A stretch of DNA of 50,006 bases, from assembly GCA_009379815.1 (NCBI GenBank), contig WHSY01000023.1, positions 6,865-56,870 of the forward strand, given 5' to 3'. This document shows, piece after piece, positions 1 to 8,393 of the stretch (position 1 is the stretch's first letter; every line of letters starts with the position of its first letter). The stretch comes from Pseudonocardiaceae bacterium (lineage in GTDB: Bacteria; Actinomycetota; Actinomycetes; Mycobacteriales; Pseudonocardiaceae). The position numbers and the translations under genes were made by a program. The notes beneath the pieces are model-generated. The model saw only the letters and a program-made list of their open reading frames with translations, was not told the origin of the DNA and searched no databases.

Positions 1-72
1 CGCGGTGCATGGACGTCGCGGTGCATGGACGTCGCGGTGCATGGACGTCGCGGTGCATGGACGTCGCGGTGC
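1..72. repeat. 16-bp tandem repeat, 4.5 copies
   Basis: The unit CGCGGTGCATGGACGT is repeated without mismatch at 1-16, 17-32, 33-48 and 49-64, followed by half a unit to 72. The array may continue to the left of the window. It ends 12 bases before the -10 box of the DUF3046 gene, so it lies in that promoter region. It is either a variable-number minisatellite or a series of binding sites; the sequence does not tell which. Confidence 0.9.
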
Positions 73-84
73 GGGATCGTCGCC

Positions 85-90
85 TAGCCT
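85..90 (+). promoter_or_regulatory. -10 box for a leaderless transcript of the DUF3046 gene
   Basis: TAGCCT fits the actinobacterial TANNNT -10 consensus. It ends 6 bases before the GTG start, so transcription would begin at or next to the start codon. No Shine-Dalgarno at usable spacing exists: GGAG at 91-94 is only 2 bases from the start. Confidence 0.5.
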
Positions 91-96
91 GGAGAT

Positions 97-291
97 GTGC
101 GGTTGACCCACTTCAGGCAGCGGATGGACGAGGAGTTCGGCCCGATCCGCGCCGCCGCGCTCGCCAAGGACCACGTGTTCTCCGAACTGAGCGGGCACAC
201 GGTGGACGACGCGCTGGAGGCGGGATGGGACGCCAAGCGCGTGTGGTCGGTCGTCTGCGGCGTCTTCGACGTCCCGCCCGAACGGCGCTGA
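97..291 (+). CDS. DUF3046 family protein (upstream neighbour of recA)
   Basis: This is a 64-residue acidic protein of the DUF3046 family, which sits next to recA throughout Actinobacteria (Rv2738c in M. tuberculosis). The family start MRLTxF and the later GWDxKxVWxxVC pattern are visible. Its function is unknown. The GTG at 97 is chosen because the family begins MRLT; the ATG two bases upstream opens a frame that stops at once. The gene probably has a leaderless transcript from the -10 box at 85-90. It is separated from recA by 231 bases holding the recA promoters, so the two are probably not one operon here. Confidence 0.85.
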   Translation: MRLTHFRQRMDEEFGPIRAAALAKDHVFSELSGHTVDDALEAGWDAKRVWSVVCGVFDVPPERR

Positions 292-372
292 CGCGATTCG
301 CCCGCAGGGGTCGGGGACGCGATCGGGCGCGGCGAGCGATCATCGTACTCGGCCGGCGTGTCACTCGTGCGC

Positions 373-388
373 TCGAACAGACGTTCGC
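373..388. promoter_or_regulatory. LexA (SOS) box upstream of recA
   Basis: TCGAACAGACGTTCGC matches the actinobacterial SOS box TCGAAC-N4-GTTCGA except at the last base. It lies 134 bases upstream of the recA ATG. The same motif occurs perfectly at the lexA locus in this window, which supports LexA binding. Confidence 0.85.
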
Positions 389-448
389 CTAGGGTGTTCT
401 CCACAACAGGGTCGGTATCCACAGCCTGCGGCGCGTGCGGCCGCGAAC

Positions 449-470
449 TGTCGGACCCAGCGCCTAGCGT
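449..470 (+). promoter_or_regulatory. RecA-NDp-like (PafBC-type) promoter of recA
   Basis: TGTCGG at 449-454 followed after 10 bases by TAGCGT at 465-470 resembles the mycobacterial RecA-NDp element (TGTCRGTG then TANNNT), the LexA-independent DNA-damage promoter used by PafBC. The TGTCRG core and the -10 agree; the trailing TG of TGTCRGTG does not. The position, 53 bases upstream of the recA start, is suitable. The call rests on motif and location only. Confidence 0.5.
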
Positions 471-522
471 CGGTACCGACCGCAGAGAGCAAGGACCCAG
501 ACCAGCGAGGGTGGACCGTCAG

Positions 523-1563
523 ATGACACCAGCACCGGACCGGGAGAAGGCGCTCGAGCTCGCCTTGGCCCAGATCGACAAGCAGTACGGCAAGGGCTCG
601 GTGATGCGTCTTGGCGAGGAAGGCCGGGCGCCGATCGAGGTCATCCCCACGGGCTCCATCGCGCTGGATGTGGCGCTGGGCATAGGTGGCCTTCCCCGCG
701 GCAGGGTCGTGGAGATATACGGACCGGAGTCGTCCGGAAAGACCAGTCTGGCGCTGCATGCGGTGGCCAATGCGCAACGTGCCGGCGGGATCGTGGCATT
801 CATCGACGCCGAGCACGCCCTGGACCCGGACTACGCGAAGTCGATCGGCGTTGACACCGACGCCCTGCTGGTCTCGCAGCCGGATACCGGTGAGCAGGCG
901 TTGGAGATCGCGGACATGCTGATCCGCTCCGGTGCGCTGGACGCGGTCGTGATCGATTCCGTTGCCGCGCTGGTACCCCGTGCCGAGATCGAAGGTGAGA
1001 TGGGTGACGCCCACGTCGGGTTGCAGGCTCGGTTGATGAGCCAGGCGCTCCGGAAGATCGGCGGTGCGCTGAGCAACTCGGGCACCACAGCGATCTTCAT
1101 CAACCAGCTCCGCGAGAAGGTGGGGGTGTTCTTCGGAAGCCCGGAGACCACTACTGGCGGCAAGGCATTGAAGTTCTACGCCTCGGTTCGCCTGGATATC
1201 CGCCGCATCGAAACGCTCAAGGACGGTTCGGATGCCGTCGGGAACCGCACGCGCGTCAAGGTGGTGAAGAACAAGTGCGCACCGCCGTTCAAGCAAGCAG
1301 AGTTCGATATTCTGTACAGCAAGGGAATCAGTGCCGAGGGTTCGTTGATCGACCTGGGTGTCGAGCAGGGCATCGTGCGCAAGTCCGGAGCCTGGTACAC
1401 CTACGAGGGCGACCAGCTCGGTCAGGGCAAGGAGAACGCACGGAAGTTCTTGGGTGACAATCCCGACATCGCCGCGGAGATCGAGAAGCGGATCAAGGAC
1501 AAGCTCGGCATCGGTGCCAAGCTCGACGATGACGGGACCGTCCCGGCGCCGGTCGACTTCTGA
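523..1563 (+). CDS. recA: Recombinase RecA
   Basis: RecA (346 residues) is the strand-exchange ATPase of homologous recombination and the coprotease that triggers LexA self-cleavage. Visible are the Walker A motif GPESSGKTS, the conserved [26 protein letters not shown] start region, the [20 protein letters not shown] loop (L2) and the usual acidic C-terminus. No intein is present, unlike M. tuberculosis RecA. The ATG at 523 gives MTPAPDREK, matching relatives; an in-frame GTG at 511 lies closer to an AGCGAGG sequence and is an alternative. Expression is probably driven by the SOS box at 373 and the PafBC-like promoter at 449. recX follows with a 1-base overlap. Confidence 0.98.
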   Translation: MTPAPDREKALELALAQIDKQYGKGSVMRLGEEGRAPIEVIPTGSIALDVALGIGGLPRGRVVEIYGPESSGKTSLALHAVANAQRAGGIVAFIDAEHALDPDYAKSIGVDTDALLVSQPDTGEQALEIADMLIRSGALDAVVIDSVAALVPRAEIEGEMGDAHVGLQARLMSQALRKIGGALSNSGTTAIFINQLREKVGVFFGSPETTTGGKALKFYASVRLDIRRIETLKDGSDAVGNRTRVKVVKNKCAPPFKQAEFDILYSKGISAEGSLIDLGVEQGIVRKSGAWYTYEGDQLGQGKENARKFLGDNPDIAAEIEKRIKDKLGIGAKLDDDGTVPAPVDF

Positions 1564-2066
1564 TGGCCGGTCGCGGCGACCCTGTGGCGGCAGCCCAAGA
1601 CCTGTGCCTGCGGCTGCTGTCCGCCAGGTCGCGCAGCCGCGCCGAGCTCGCCGACGCGATGCGACGGAAGGGCATCCTGGACGAGACAGCCGCAGCGGTG
1701 CTCGACCGGTACGTCGACGTAGGCCTGGTCGACGATGACGCGTTCGCCGCCGCCGCGGTCCGCTCCGGGCACGCGCACCGCGGGCTGGGACAGCGGGCGC
1801 TGCGGGCAGAGCTACGTCGGAAGGGCGTGGCCGACGACGTGGCGCAGCAGGCGGTCGCGGCGATCGGCCCCGAGAACGAGGAACAGCGGGCCCGTGAGCT
1901 CGTCCGGCGCAAACTGCGCACCGCCACCGCGCGCGACGACGTCGCGCTGGTCCGCCGGCTGGCGGGGATGCTGGCCCGCAAGGGCTACTCGGAGGGCATG
2001 GCGCTGCGAGTGGTCCGCGAGGAGCTCGGCGCCGCGGGCGGGGAGTGGCCCGACCAGGGTGAATGA
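1563..2066 (+). CDS. recX: Regulatory protein RecX
   Basis: RecX (167 residues) binds RecA filaments and limits their activity. The sequence shows the three-helix RecX repeats (DLCLRLLSARSRSRAELADAMRRKG; then LGQRALRAELRRKGV; then GMLARKGYSEGMALRVVREEL). The ATG shares its first base with the recA stop (TGATG), so the gene is translationally coupled to recA and co-induced with it. Length and position are standard for Actinobacteria. Confidence 0.95.
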   Translation: MAGRGDPVAAAQDLCLRLLSARSRSRAELADAMRRKGILDETAAAVLDRYVDVGLVDDDAFAAAAVRSGHAHRGLGQRALRAELRRKGVADDVAQQAVAAIGPENEEQRARELVRRKLRTATARDDVALVRRLAGMLARKGYSEGMALRVVREELGAAGGEWPDQGE

Positions 2067-2078
2067 GGTGTGACACGC

Positions 2079-2100
2079 GTCTCGATGAGATCATCGAGAC
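2079..2100. terminator. Perfect dyad after recX
   Basis: GTCTCGATGA and TCATCGAGAC are perfect 10-base arms around GA; as RNA this gives a 9-bp stem with an AGAT loop. It starts 12 bases after the recX stop and no T-run follows. It probably ends the recA-recX transcript. It could instead be an operator for the sdh genes, which start 111 bases downstream. Confidence 0.5.
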
Positions 2101-2210
2101 ATCCCCGTCACTCCACGATGCGGCTCTCGGGGTTTACCTTGTCGGTGCACCAGCACTGACAGACTCCAACCCACCCGCCGTGGCCCACGCCACCGACCCG
2201 AATCGACCTC

Positions 2211-3029
2211 ATGACGACGACATCACCTGCCCCGCGTACCGGGGTCGACGGCCGAGGACGAGTCGCCATCGGGCCTCGCACGCTGCGCACCGACCGGTGG
2301 TGGCTGTCACCGCTGCTGACCTTTCTCGGGCTGAGCGCGTTCGTGATCTACGGGCTCGTGCGCACGGCGATGCAGCAGCACTACTGGGTAGCCGAGTACC
2401 ATTACCTGACGCCGTTCTACTCGCCGTGCATGACCATGTCGTGCATTCCGGAGTCGGCGCACTTCGGGCGCCCGTTCCCGGAGTTCCCGCCGCTCATTCC
2501 CTACGCGATCATCGGCCTGCCGTTCCTGCTGCTGTTCCGGCTGACCTGCTACTACTACCGCAAGGCCTACTACCGGTCATTCTGGCTGTCGCCGCCCGCG
2601 TGCGCGGTCACTGAACCGCACCGCACCTACAGCGGGGAGACCCGGTTCCCGCTGGTCACGCAGAATGTACACCGGTACTTCTTCTACGTGGCTGTGATCA
2701 TCACGGCGATCAACACCTGGGACGCGATCCTGGCTTTCGGCGGCGAGGACGGCTTCGGCATCGGGCTGGGCAACCTGATCCTGGTCATCAACGTGATCCT
2801 GCTGTGGGCCTACACGTTGTCGTGTCACTCCTGCAGACATGCCGTCGGTGGGCGGCTCAAGCACTTCTCGAAGCACCCGGTGCGCTACCGGCTGTGGACC
2901 TGGGTGACGAAGATGAACACCCGCCACATGGAGTTCGCCTGGGTCACACTCGGCACCCTGGTGCTGACCGACGCCTACATCGCGCTGCTGTCCGCGGGCG
3001 TGATCTCCGACACGCGCATCTTCAACTGA
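2211..3029 (+). CDS. Succinate dehydrogenase membrane anchor subunit (Sdh1 type)
   Basis: A 272-residue membrane protein with about five hydrophobic segments (near residues 33-52, 93-115, 153-172, 183-203 and 240-262). It directly precedes the flavoprotein and iron-sulfur genes, and its size and Cys pattern (CMTMSC near 73, CHSC near 205) fit the anchor of mycobacterial succinate dehydrogenase 1 (Rv0249c type). It would hold the SdhAB head on the inner face of the membrane and pass electrons to menaquinone. The similarity is recognised from context and general pattern, not alignment. No clear Shine-Dalgarno precedes the ATG. It is first in a three-gene operon; the gap to sdhA is 52 bases. Confidence 0.8.
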   Translation: MTTTSPAPRTGVDGRGRVAIGPRTLRTDRWWLSPLLTFLGLSAFVIYGLVRTAMQQHYWVAEYHYLTPFYSPCMTMSCIPESAHFGRPFPEFPPLIPYAIIGLPFLLLFRLTCYYYRKAYYRSFWLSPPACAVTEPHRTYSGETRFPLVTQNVHRYFFYVAVIITAINTWDAILAFGGEDGFGIGLGNLILVINVILLWAYTLSCHSCRHAVGGRLKHFSKHPVRYRLWTWVTKMNTRHMEFAWVTLGTLVLTDAYIALLSAGVISDTRIFN

Positions 3030-3081
3030 CGGCGCATCTTCGACTGACTGCGCATCCTCAACCGACAGGGACCGGTTACCG

Positions 3082-4971
3082 ATGACCGAGATCGAGCGAC
3101 ACTCATACGACGTCGTGGTGATCGGCGCAGGGGGTGCCGGCCTGCGCGCGGCGATCGAGGCCCGCGAGCTGGGCAAGCGCACCGCGATCATCAGCAAGTC
3201 GCTGTTCGGCAAGGCGCACACGGTGATGGCCGAAGGCGGGATCGCGGCCTCGATGGGCAACGTCAACTCCCGGGACAACTGGCAGGTCCACTTCCGCGAC
3301 ACGATGCGCGGGGGCAAGTTCCTCAACAACTGGCGGATGGCCGAACTGCACGCCGAGGAGGCACCGCAGCGGGTCTGGGAGCTCGAGACCTACGGTGCAC
3401 TGTTCGATCGCACCGAGGAAGGCAAGATCAGCCAGCGCAATTTCGGCGGTCACGAGTACCCGCGGCTGGCGCACGTCGGAGACCGCACCGGCCTGGAACT
3501 GATCCGCACCCTGCAGCAGAAGATCGTGTCACTGCAGCAGGAGGACTTCGCCCAGCACGGCGACTACGAGGCGAACCTGAAGGTGTTCGCCGAATGCACC
3601 GTCACCGAGATCCTCGAGGACGGGGACAGGGTCGCGGGCGCGTTCGGCTACTGGCGCGAGACCGGGCGGTTCGTGCTGTTCGAGGCGCCCACCGTCGTGC
3701 TCGCCACCGGCGGCATCGGCAAGTCGTTCAAGGTCACCAGCAACTCCTGGGAGTACACCGGTGACGGGCACGCGCTGGCGCTGCGCGCGGGCGCATCACT
3801 GATCAACATGGAGTTCGTGCAGTTTCACCCCACCGGGATGGTCTGGCCGATCAGCGTGAAGGGCATCCTGGTCACCGAGTCGGTCCGCGGTGACGGGGGA
3901 GTGCTGCGTAACTCCGAGGGCAAGCGGTTCATGTTCGACTACGTGCCCGAGGTCTTCAAGGCGCACTATGCCGACAGCGAGGACGAGGCGGACCGCTGGT
4001 ACGAGGACCCGGACAACAACCGGCGACCGCCGGAGCTGCTGCCCCGTGACGAGGTCGCCCGGGCGATCAACTCGGAGGTCAAGGCCGGCCGCGGATCCCC
4101 GCACGGCGGCGTGTTCCTCGACGTGTCCTCCCGGATGCCCGCCGAGGTCATCATCAAACGGCTGCCGTCGATGCACCACCAGTTCAAGGAGCTCGCCGAC
4201 GTCGACATCACCGCCGAGCCGATGGAGGTCGGTCCGACCTGCCACTACATGATGGGCGGCGTGCAGGTCGACCCGGACACTGCAGCGGCCTCGGTGCCCG
4301 GCCTCTTCGCGGCCGGTGAGGTCGCAGGCGGGATGCACGGGTCGAACCGGCTGGGCGGCAACTCGCTGTCCGACCTGCTCGTCTTCGGCCGTCGTGCCGG
4401 AGCCGGCGCGGCATCGTACGTGGATTCCCTCGGTCGCCGCCCCGCGGTCGACGAGTCCGACGTCACGGCGGCCGGGGCGATGGCCGTGAACTCGTTCGGT
4501 GACGGTGCGGGCGGTGCCACCGACAACCCCTACACGGTGCAGCAGGAGCTGCAGCAGACCATGAACGACCTGGTCGGCATCATCCGCAAGGCCGACGAGA
4601 TGGAGCTCGCGCTCAAGAAACTCGACGAGTTGCGCCGGCGCGCCGACCGTGTGGTGGTCGAGGGCCACCGGCAGTTCAACCCCGGCTGGCACCTCGCGCT
4701 GGACTTGCGCAGCATGCTCGTGGTGTGCGAGTGCGTGACGAAGGCGGCGCTGGAGCGCACCGAGAGTCGCGGCGGCCACACCCGCGACGACTTTCCCGCC
4801 ATGGACCCGAACTGGCGGCACACGCTGCTGGTCTGTACGGCCGGTTCCGACGGCGTCGACGTGGCCGCCGAGGGGCAGCCGCCCATGCGCGGTGACCTGG
4901 TCGAGCTGTTCGAGCGCAGCGAACTGGAGAAGTACTACACCGACGTCGAGCTCCCGGAGGAGAGCCCCTGA
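3082..4971 (+). CDS. sdhA: Succinate dehydrogenase flavoprotein subunit
   Basis: The 629-residue catalytic subunit oxidises succinate to fumarate. It opens with a dinucleotide-binding motif (VVVIGAGGAGLRAA, residues 11-24). The FAD-attaching His is present in AHTVMAEGG (His46). Also visible are QFHPTGM, the substrate/capping region with GRGSPHGGVFLDVS, and GSNRLGGNSLSDLLVFGRRAG near 420-440. The length fits Sdh1-type flavoproteins. The ATG at 3082 follows AGGGACC. The stop overlaps the sdhB start by one base (TGATG), showing translational coupling. Confidence 0.96.
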   Translation: MTEIERHSYDVVVIGAGGAGLRAAIEARELGKRTAIISKSLFGKAHTVMAEGGIAASMGNVNSRDNWQVHFRDTMRGGKFLNNWRMAELHAEEAPQRVWELETYGALFDRTEEGKISQRNFGGHEYPRLAHVGDRTGLELIRTLQQKIVSLQQEDFAQHGDYEANLKVFAECTVTEILEDGDRVAGAFGYWRETGRFVLFEAPTVVLATGGIGKSFKVTSNSWEYTGDGHALALRAGASLINMEFVQFHPTGMVWPISVKGILVTESVRGDGGVLRNSEGKRFMFDYVPEVFKAHYADSEDEADRWYEDPDNNRRPPELLPRDEVARAINSEVKAGRGSPHGGVFLDVSSRMPAEVIIKRLPSMHHQFKELADVDITAEPMEVGPTCHYMMGGVQVDPDTAAASVPGLFAAGEVAGGMHGSNRLGGNSLSDLLVFGRRAGAGAASYVDSLGRRPAVDESDVTAAGAMAVNSFGDGAGGATDNPYTVQQELQQTMNDLVGIIRKADEMELALKKLDELRRRADRVVVEGHRQFNPGWHLALDLRSMLVVCECVTKAALERTESRGGHTRDDFPAMDPNWRHTLLVCTAGSDGVDVAAEGQPPMRGDLVELFERSELEKYYTDVELPEESP

Positions 4972-5735
4972 TGGGATACCAGCAACACTTCCGGGTCTGG
5001 CGGGGCGACGCCGAGGGCGGCGAGCTCGTCGACTTCGACGCGGAGGTCAACGAGGGCGAGGTCGTCCTCGACGTGATCCACCGGCTGCAGGCGACCCAGG
5101 CCCCCGACCTGGCGGTGCGATGGAACTGCAAGGCGGGCAAGTGCGGCTCGTGCAGCGCGGAGGTCAACGGGCGCGCCCGGCTGCTGTGCATGACACGGAT
5201 GTCGACGCTGGATCCGAACGAGACCGTCGTGGTGACGCCGATGAAGACCTTCCCGGTGATCCGGGACCTCGTCTGCGACGTATCCTACAACTACGTCAAG
5301 GCGCGCGAGGTGCCCGCATTCGTCCCGCCGAAGGGAGTGCAGCCCGGCGACTACCGCATGCAGCAGGTCGATGTGGAACGTTCCCAGGAGTTCCGCAAGT
5401 GCATCGAGTGCTTCCTGTGCCAGGACGTCTGCCACGTCATCCGTGACCACGACGAGAACAAGGAGTCCTTCTCCGGGCCCCGCTTCCTGATGCGGGTCGC
5501 GGAGCTGGACATGCATCCGCTCGACGCCGCCGCCGAGCAGGGCATCGATCGCAAGCAGGACGTGCAGGACGACCACGGGCTGGGGATGTGCAACATCACC
5601 AAGTGCTGCACCGAGGTCTGCCCCGAGCACATCAAGATCACCGATAATGCGCTGATCCCGATGAAGGAGCGGGTGGCCGACCGCCGCTACGACCCGTTCT
5701 TCCCGATCACCAAGCTGTTCCGCCGCCAGCGGTAG
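4971..5735 (+). CDS. sdhB: Succinate dehydrogenase iron-sulfur subunit
   Basis: A 254-residue electron-transfer subunit. The [2Fe-2S] ligands are in NCKAGKCGSC with a later LLC. The [4Fe-4S] and [3Fe-4S] ligands are in CIECFLCQDVC and CNITKCCTEVCP. It carries electrons from the flavoprotein to the membrane anchor. Its end lies only 4 bases from the stop of the convergent binding-protein gene, with no visible terminator between. Confidence 0.95.
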   Translation: MGYQQHFRVWRGDAEGGELVDFDAEVNEGEVVLDVIHRLQATQAPDLAVRWNCKAGKCGSCSAEVNGRARLLCMTRMSTLDPNETVVVTPMKTFPVIRDLVCDVSYNYVKAREVPAFVPPKGVQPGDYRMQQVDVERSQEFRKCIECFLCQDVCHVIRDHDENKESFSGPRFLMRVAELDMHPLDAAAEQGIDRKQDVQDDHGLGMCNITKCCTEVCPEHIKITDNALIPMKERVADRRYDPFFPITKLFRRQR

Positions 5736-5739
5736 GGAT

Positions 5740-6747
5740 TCAGCCGCCGATACGCGGCGGAGCGGGAACCGGGGTACCCAGGTACTGGGCGTAGAGCCGT
5801 GCCCACGTCCCGTCCTCGACCGCCCGGCGCAGCACATCGCGCACCCGGTGCCGCAGGACCTCGTCACCGGGCGGTAGCCCGACACCGTAGCGGGTCTCGC
5901 CGAGCGGCGACCCGATGAGTTCGAACGCACCCGGATCCTGCGCTCGCTGGCCGGACAGCGCCAGCGCACTGCCGGCCAGCGCGTCGGCCCTGCTGCCGAG
6001 CAGCCGCGCGCAGCTGTCGAGACTGCCTCGGGTGATGAGGCGCTCGCCGAGCCTGGGAGCCAGCGCGAGCGCGGTCGGGGAACCCTCCGCCGTGCACACC
6101 GTGCCGGCAGCGAGCACGTCGGCCCCGCTGCCGTCGTTGCCCGCCGGCACCGCCAGCCGCTGCGGGCTGCGCAGGTAGGGTCCGGCGAACCCCACCTCGG
6201 TGCGCCGTGCTTCGGTGATCGCGTAACCCCCGAGCATGAGGTCGGCCTCACCGTTGACCAGCGCGGACTCCCGGTACCCGTCGGGCAGCGGCTTGAAGGC
6301 GGTGTCGGCGGGATCGACGCCGAGCTCGCGGGCGATCAGCGCGGCCAGCGCGATGTCGAACCCGGAGTACTCCCGGGTTGCCTGCTCGCGCTCGACCAGC
6401 CCGGGCATCTCCTGCACGCCGATGATGAGCCGGTCGCGTCGGGTGATGAGATCGATGCGCTCCGAGCCGCTGCTCGCCGGTGTCGTGGGGGCGACGGTGT
6501 CGAGCGGGCTGCCGGGTACCGGCTCCTCGCCGAACATCGCGTTGATGCCGTCGAGGGTGCGGTCGAGCAGCACCAACCCGGCGACCACCACGACCACCAC
6601 CACGAGCAGGCCGCACCCCAGCCGGCGGATGGTCAGCAGTCCCCGGCGACGCCACCCCCGCAGCGTTCGCCAGAGCCGGGTACCCGGCAGCGGCCGTTGC
6701 GGCGGCGGGGGAGCGGGCCATGGCTGCCGTGCCGGGGGCTCAGCCAT
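5740..6747 (-). CDS. Membrane-anchored amino-acid-binding protein (SBP family 3)
   Basis: A 335-residue protein with a proline-rich cytoplasmic start, a hydrophobic segment (about residues 46-62, with a run of valines) and an extracytoplasmic family 3 solute-binding domain (GFDIALAALIARELG, then ADLMLGGYAITEARRTEVGFAGPYL). No lipobox Cys is seen, so it is tethered by an N-terminal helix and not a lipid. It lies 57 bases downstream of gluD and probably belongs to the same operon, as a second binding protein with different affinity. The ligand is probably an acidic or polar amino acid, inferred from context. Confidence 0.8.
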   Translation of the reverse strand: MAEPPARQPWPAPPPPQRPLPGTRLWRTLRGWRRRGLLTIRRLGCGLLVVVVVVVAGLVLLDRTLDGINAMFGEEPVPGSPLDTVAPTTPASSGSERIDLITRRDRLIIGVQEMPGLVEREQATREYSGFDIALAALIARELGVDPADTAFKPLPDGYRESALVNGEADLMLGGYAITEARRTEVGFAGPYLRSPQRLAVPAGNDGSGADVLAAGTVCTAEGSPTALALAPRLGERLITRGSLDSCARLLGSRADALAGSALALSGQRAQDPGAFELIGSPLGETRYGVGLPPGDEVLRHRVRDVLRRAVEDGTWARLYAQYLGTPVPAPPRIGG

Positions 6748-6804
6748 CCCGGCCCGGTCCCGCGGTCACCGCACGCGCCTGCATCGGCACGACTCTAGCC
6801 GGGC

Positions 6805-7701
6805 TCACCCGCCCGTCGTGCTCGTCCCGGCCAACGGCTGCGGCTCGGTGTGGGGTGCCGCGCCAGCCGGTGTGGGCGACGTCGGGCGGGCGCGCGACAC
6901 TCGCCGCTCGACGTACACCGCGAGCCTGCTGAGCAGGTAGTTGATCGTGATGAAGATGACCGCAATGACGAAGTAGAGCTGCAGCGGATTGTCCAGCGAC
7001 TGGATCGCGATGCCGGCGAAGCTCAGGACCTCGGGGAACAGGATGATGAACCCGAGCGACGTGTCCTTGAACACCACCACCAGTTGGCTGATCAGCGCCG
7101 GCAGCATCACTCGGAAGGCCTGCGGCAGCTGCACCAGCCGCAGCGACTGACCCCGGGTGAGCCCGATCGAGGACGCCGCCTCGGCCTGGCCGCGCGGCAG
7201 CGATGCGACTCCGGAGCGAACGATCTCGGCGATGACGACCGAGTTGTAGGCGGTCAGCCCGATGACCAGGTACCACACGCGGGGCAGCTCGACGCCGAGC
7301 TCGGGCAGGATCCGGTAGGCCAGGAAGATGGCGATCACCACCGGCAGCCCGCGGAAGAGCTCGATGAAGCCCACCACGGCCCAGCGGTACCAGGCAGCGC
7401 TGGTGATCCGGGTCAGCGCAAGCATGGTGCCCACCGCCAGCGACAGCACCATCGCCAGCGCGGCCGCGTAGACGTTCCGTGCCAGGGCCTGCAACAGCCC
7501 GGTCCACGCGGCGGCGAAGAGCGGGTTGTACGGGTTGACCAGCGGTCCCCACTTCGCCTCGGAGAGTTCACCGCGCTGGTACAGCTGCACCAGCACCAGC
7601 GTGACGGCGGCGAGCAGACCTATCCCGGTGATCACGGAGGCGACCGCGATCCGGCGCCGGCTGCGTGGGCCGGGGTTGTCGTAGAGGACGGGCGTACTCA
7701 C
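6805..7701 (-). CDS. gluD: Glutamate-type ABC transporter permease GluD
   Basis: A 298-residue inner-membrane permease of the His/Glu/Gln/Arg family. The conserved EAA loop is visible (SLPRGQAEAASSIGLTRGQ), with several transmembrane helices before and after it. With GluC it would form the channel of the importer. The start is GTG, overlapping the gluC stop by 4 bases. The C-terminus carries a Pro/Thr-rich tail. Gene order A-B-C-D matches the glutamate uptake system of Corynebacterium, but specificity is not shown by the sequence. Confidence 0.9.
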   Translation of the reverse strand: MSTPVLYDNPGPRSRRRIAVASVITGIGLLAAVTLVLVQLYQRGELSEAKWGPLVNPYNPLFAAAWTGLLQALARNVYAAALAMVLSLAVGTMLALTRITSAAWYRWAVVGFIELFRGLPVVIAIFLAYRILPELGVELPRVWYLVIGLTAYNSVVIAEIVRSGVASLPRGQAEAASSIGLTRGQSLRLVQLPQAFRVMLPALISQLVVVFKDTSLGFIILFPEVLSFAGIAIQSLDNPLQLYFVIAVIFITINYLLSRLAVYVERRVSRARPTSPTPAGAAPHTEPQPLAGTSTTGG

Positions 7702-8390
7702 CGAGCTATCGCCACCTTCCGTTCCAGGACACCCAGCAGCGCCCCGCCCGTGAGCGTGATGATCAGGTAGCCGGCAGCGACCCCGAGCAGGACGGGGATG
7801 AGGGCCAGCCCGCGGGCGGACACCAGGGTGGCGTGCACGCTGAACAGCTCATTGCCGACACCGAACGCGCCGACGATCGCGGAGTTCTTGATCATTGCGA
7901 TGATGACGCTGCCCAGCGGTGGCACAACGGTGCGGAACGCCTGCGGGAACACGACCTGGCCCATCGACTGGCGAAATGTCAGCCCGATCGCGCGGGCCGC
8001 CTCGGCCTGCCCCGCCGAGACCGAGTTGATGCCGCTGCGCACCGCTTCGCTGACGAATGCCGAGGTGTAGAGCACCAGGCCGGTGACTCCGAACCAGAAG
8101 TAGGCGCCGTTGATCCCGATCTCGGGTAGCCCGAAAGCGCAGAAGAACAGCACCACGGTGAGTGGACAGTTGCGAAAGACCGTCACCCAGCTCGTACCGA
8201 CCCAGCGCAGCGGCGAGACGGGGGAGACCCGGAAGGCCGCGACGACCGTTCCCAGCGCCAGCGAGCCGACCGCTGCGTACACAACGATTTCCAATGTGTG
8301 CAGGAAGGCATCGGCGAACAGCCCGATGTTGTCGATGACGGGGTCGAAGTAGCCGACGACGGCTCCGAGGAACGAGATGACAGGCTGCAC
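7698..8390 (-). CDS. gluC: Glutamate-type ABC transporter permease GluC
   Basis: A 230-residue permease, shorter partner of GluD, with the EAA motif (NSVSAGQAEAARAIGLTFRQ) and about five transmembrane helices. The GTG start is 3 bases after the gluB stop and its stop overlaps gluD by 4 bases, so translation is coupled through the operon. Confidence 0.9.
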   Translation of the reverse strand: MQPVISFLGAVVGYFDPVIDNIGLFADAFLHTLEIVVYAAVGSLALGTVVAAFRVSPVSPLRWVGTSWVTVFRNCPLTVVLFFCAFGLPEIGINGAYFWFGVTGLVLYTSAFVSEAVRSGINSVSAGQAEAARAIGLTFRQSMGQVVFPQAFRTVVPPLGSVIIAMIKNSAIVGAFGVGNELFSVHATLVSARGLALIPVLLGVAAGYLIITLTGGALLGVLERKVAIAR

Positions 8391-8393
8391 GGC

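Noticed and set aside
358-522. Extended RecA start at 358
   Set aside because: The extra 55 codons span the SOS box and the promoter and show no RecA similarity.
361-2094. 577-codon open frame opposite recA-recX
   Set aside because: It is antisense to two certain genes and of biased composition; long antisense frames are common at this GC content.
2134-2150. TTGTCGGTG upstream of sdh as a second PafBC/RecA-NDp promoter
   Set aside because: The TTGTCGGTG part matches, but no TANNNT -10 follows at the required distance.
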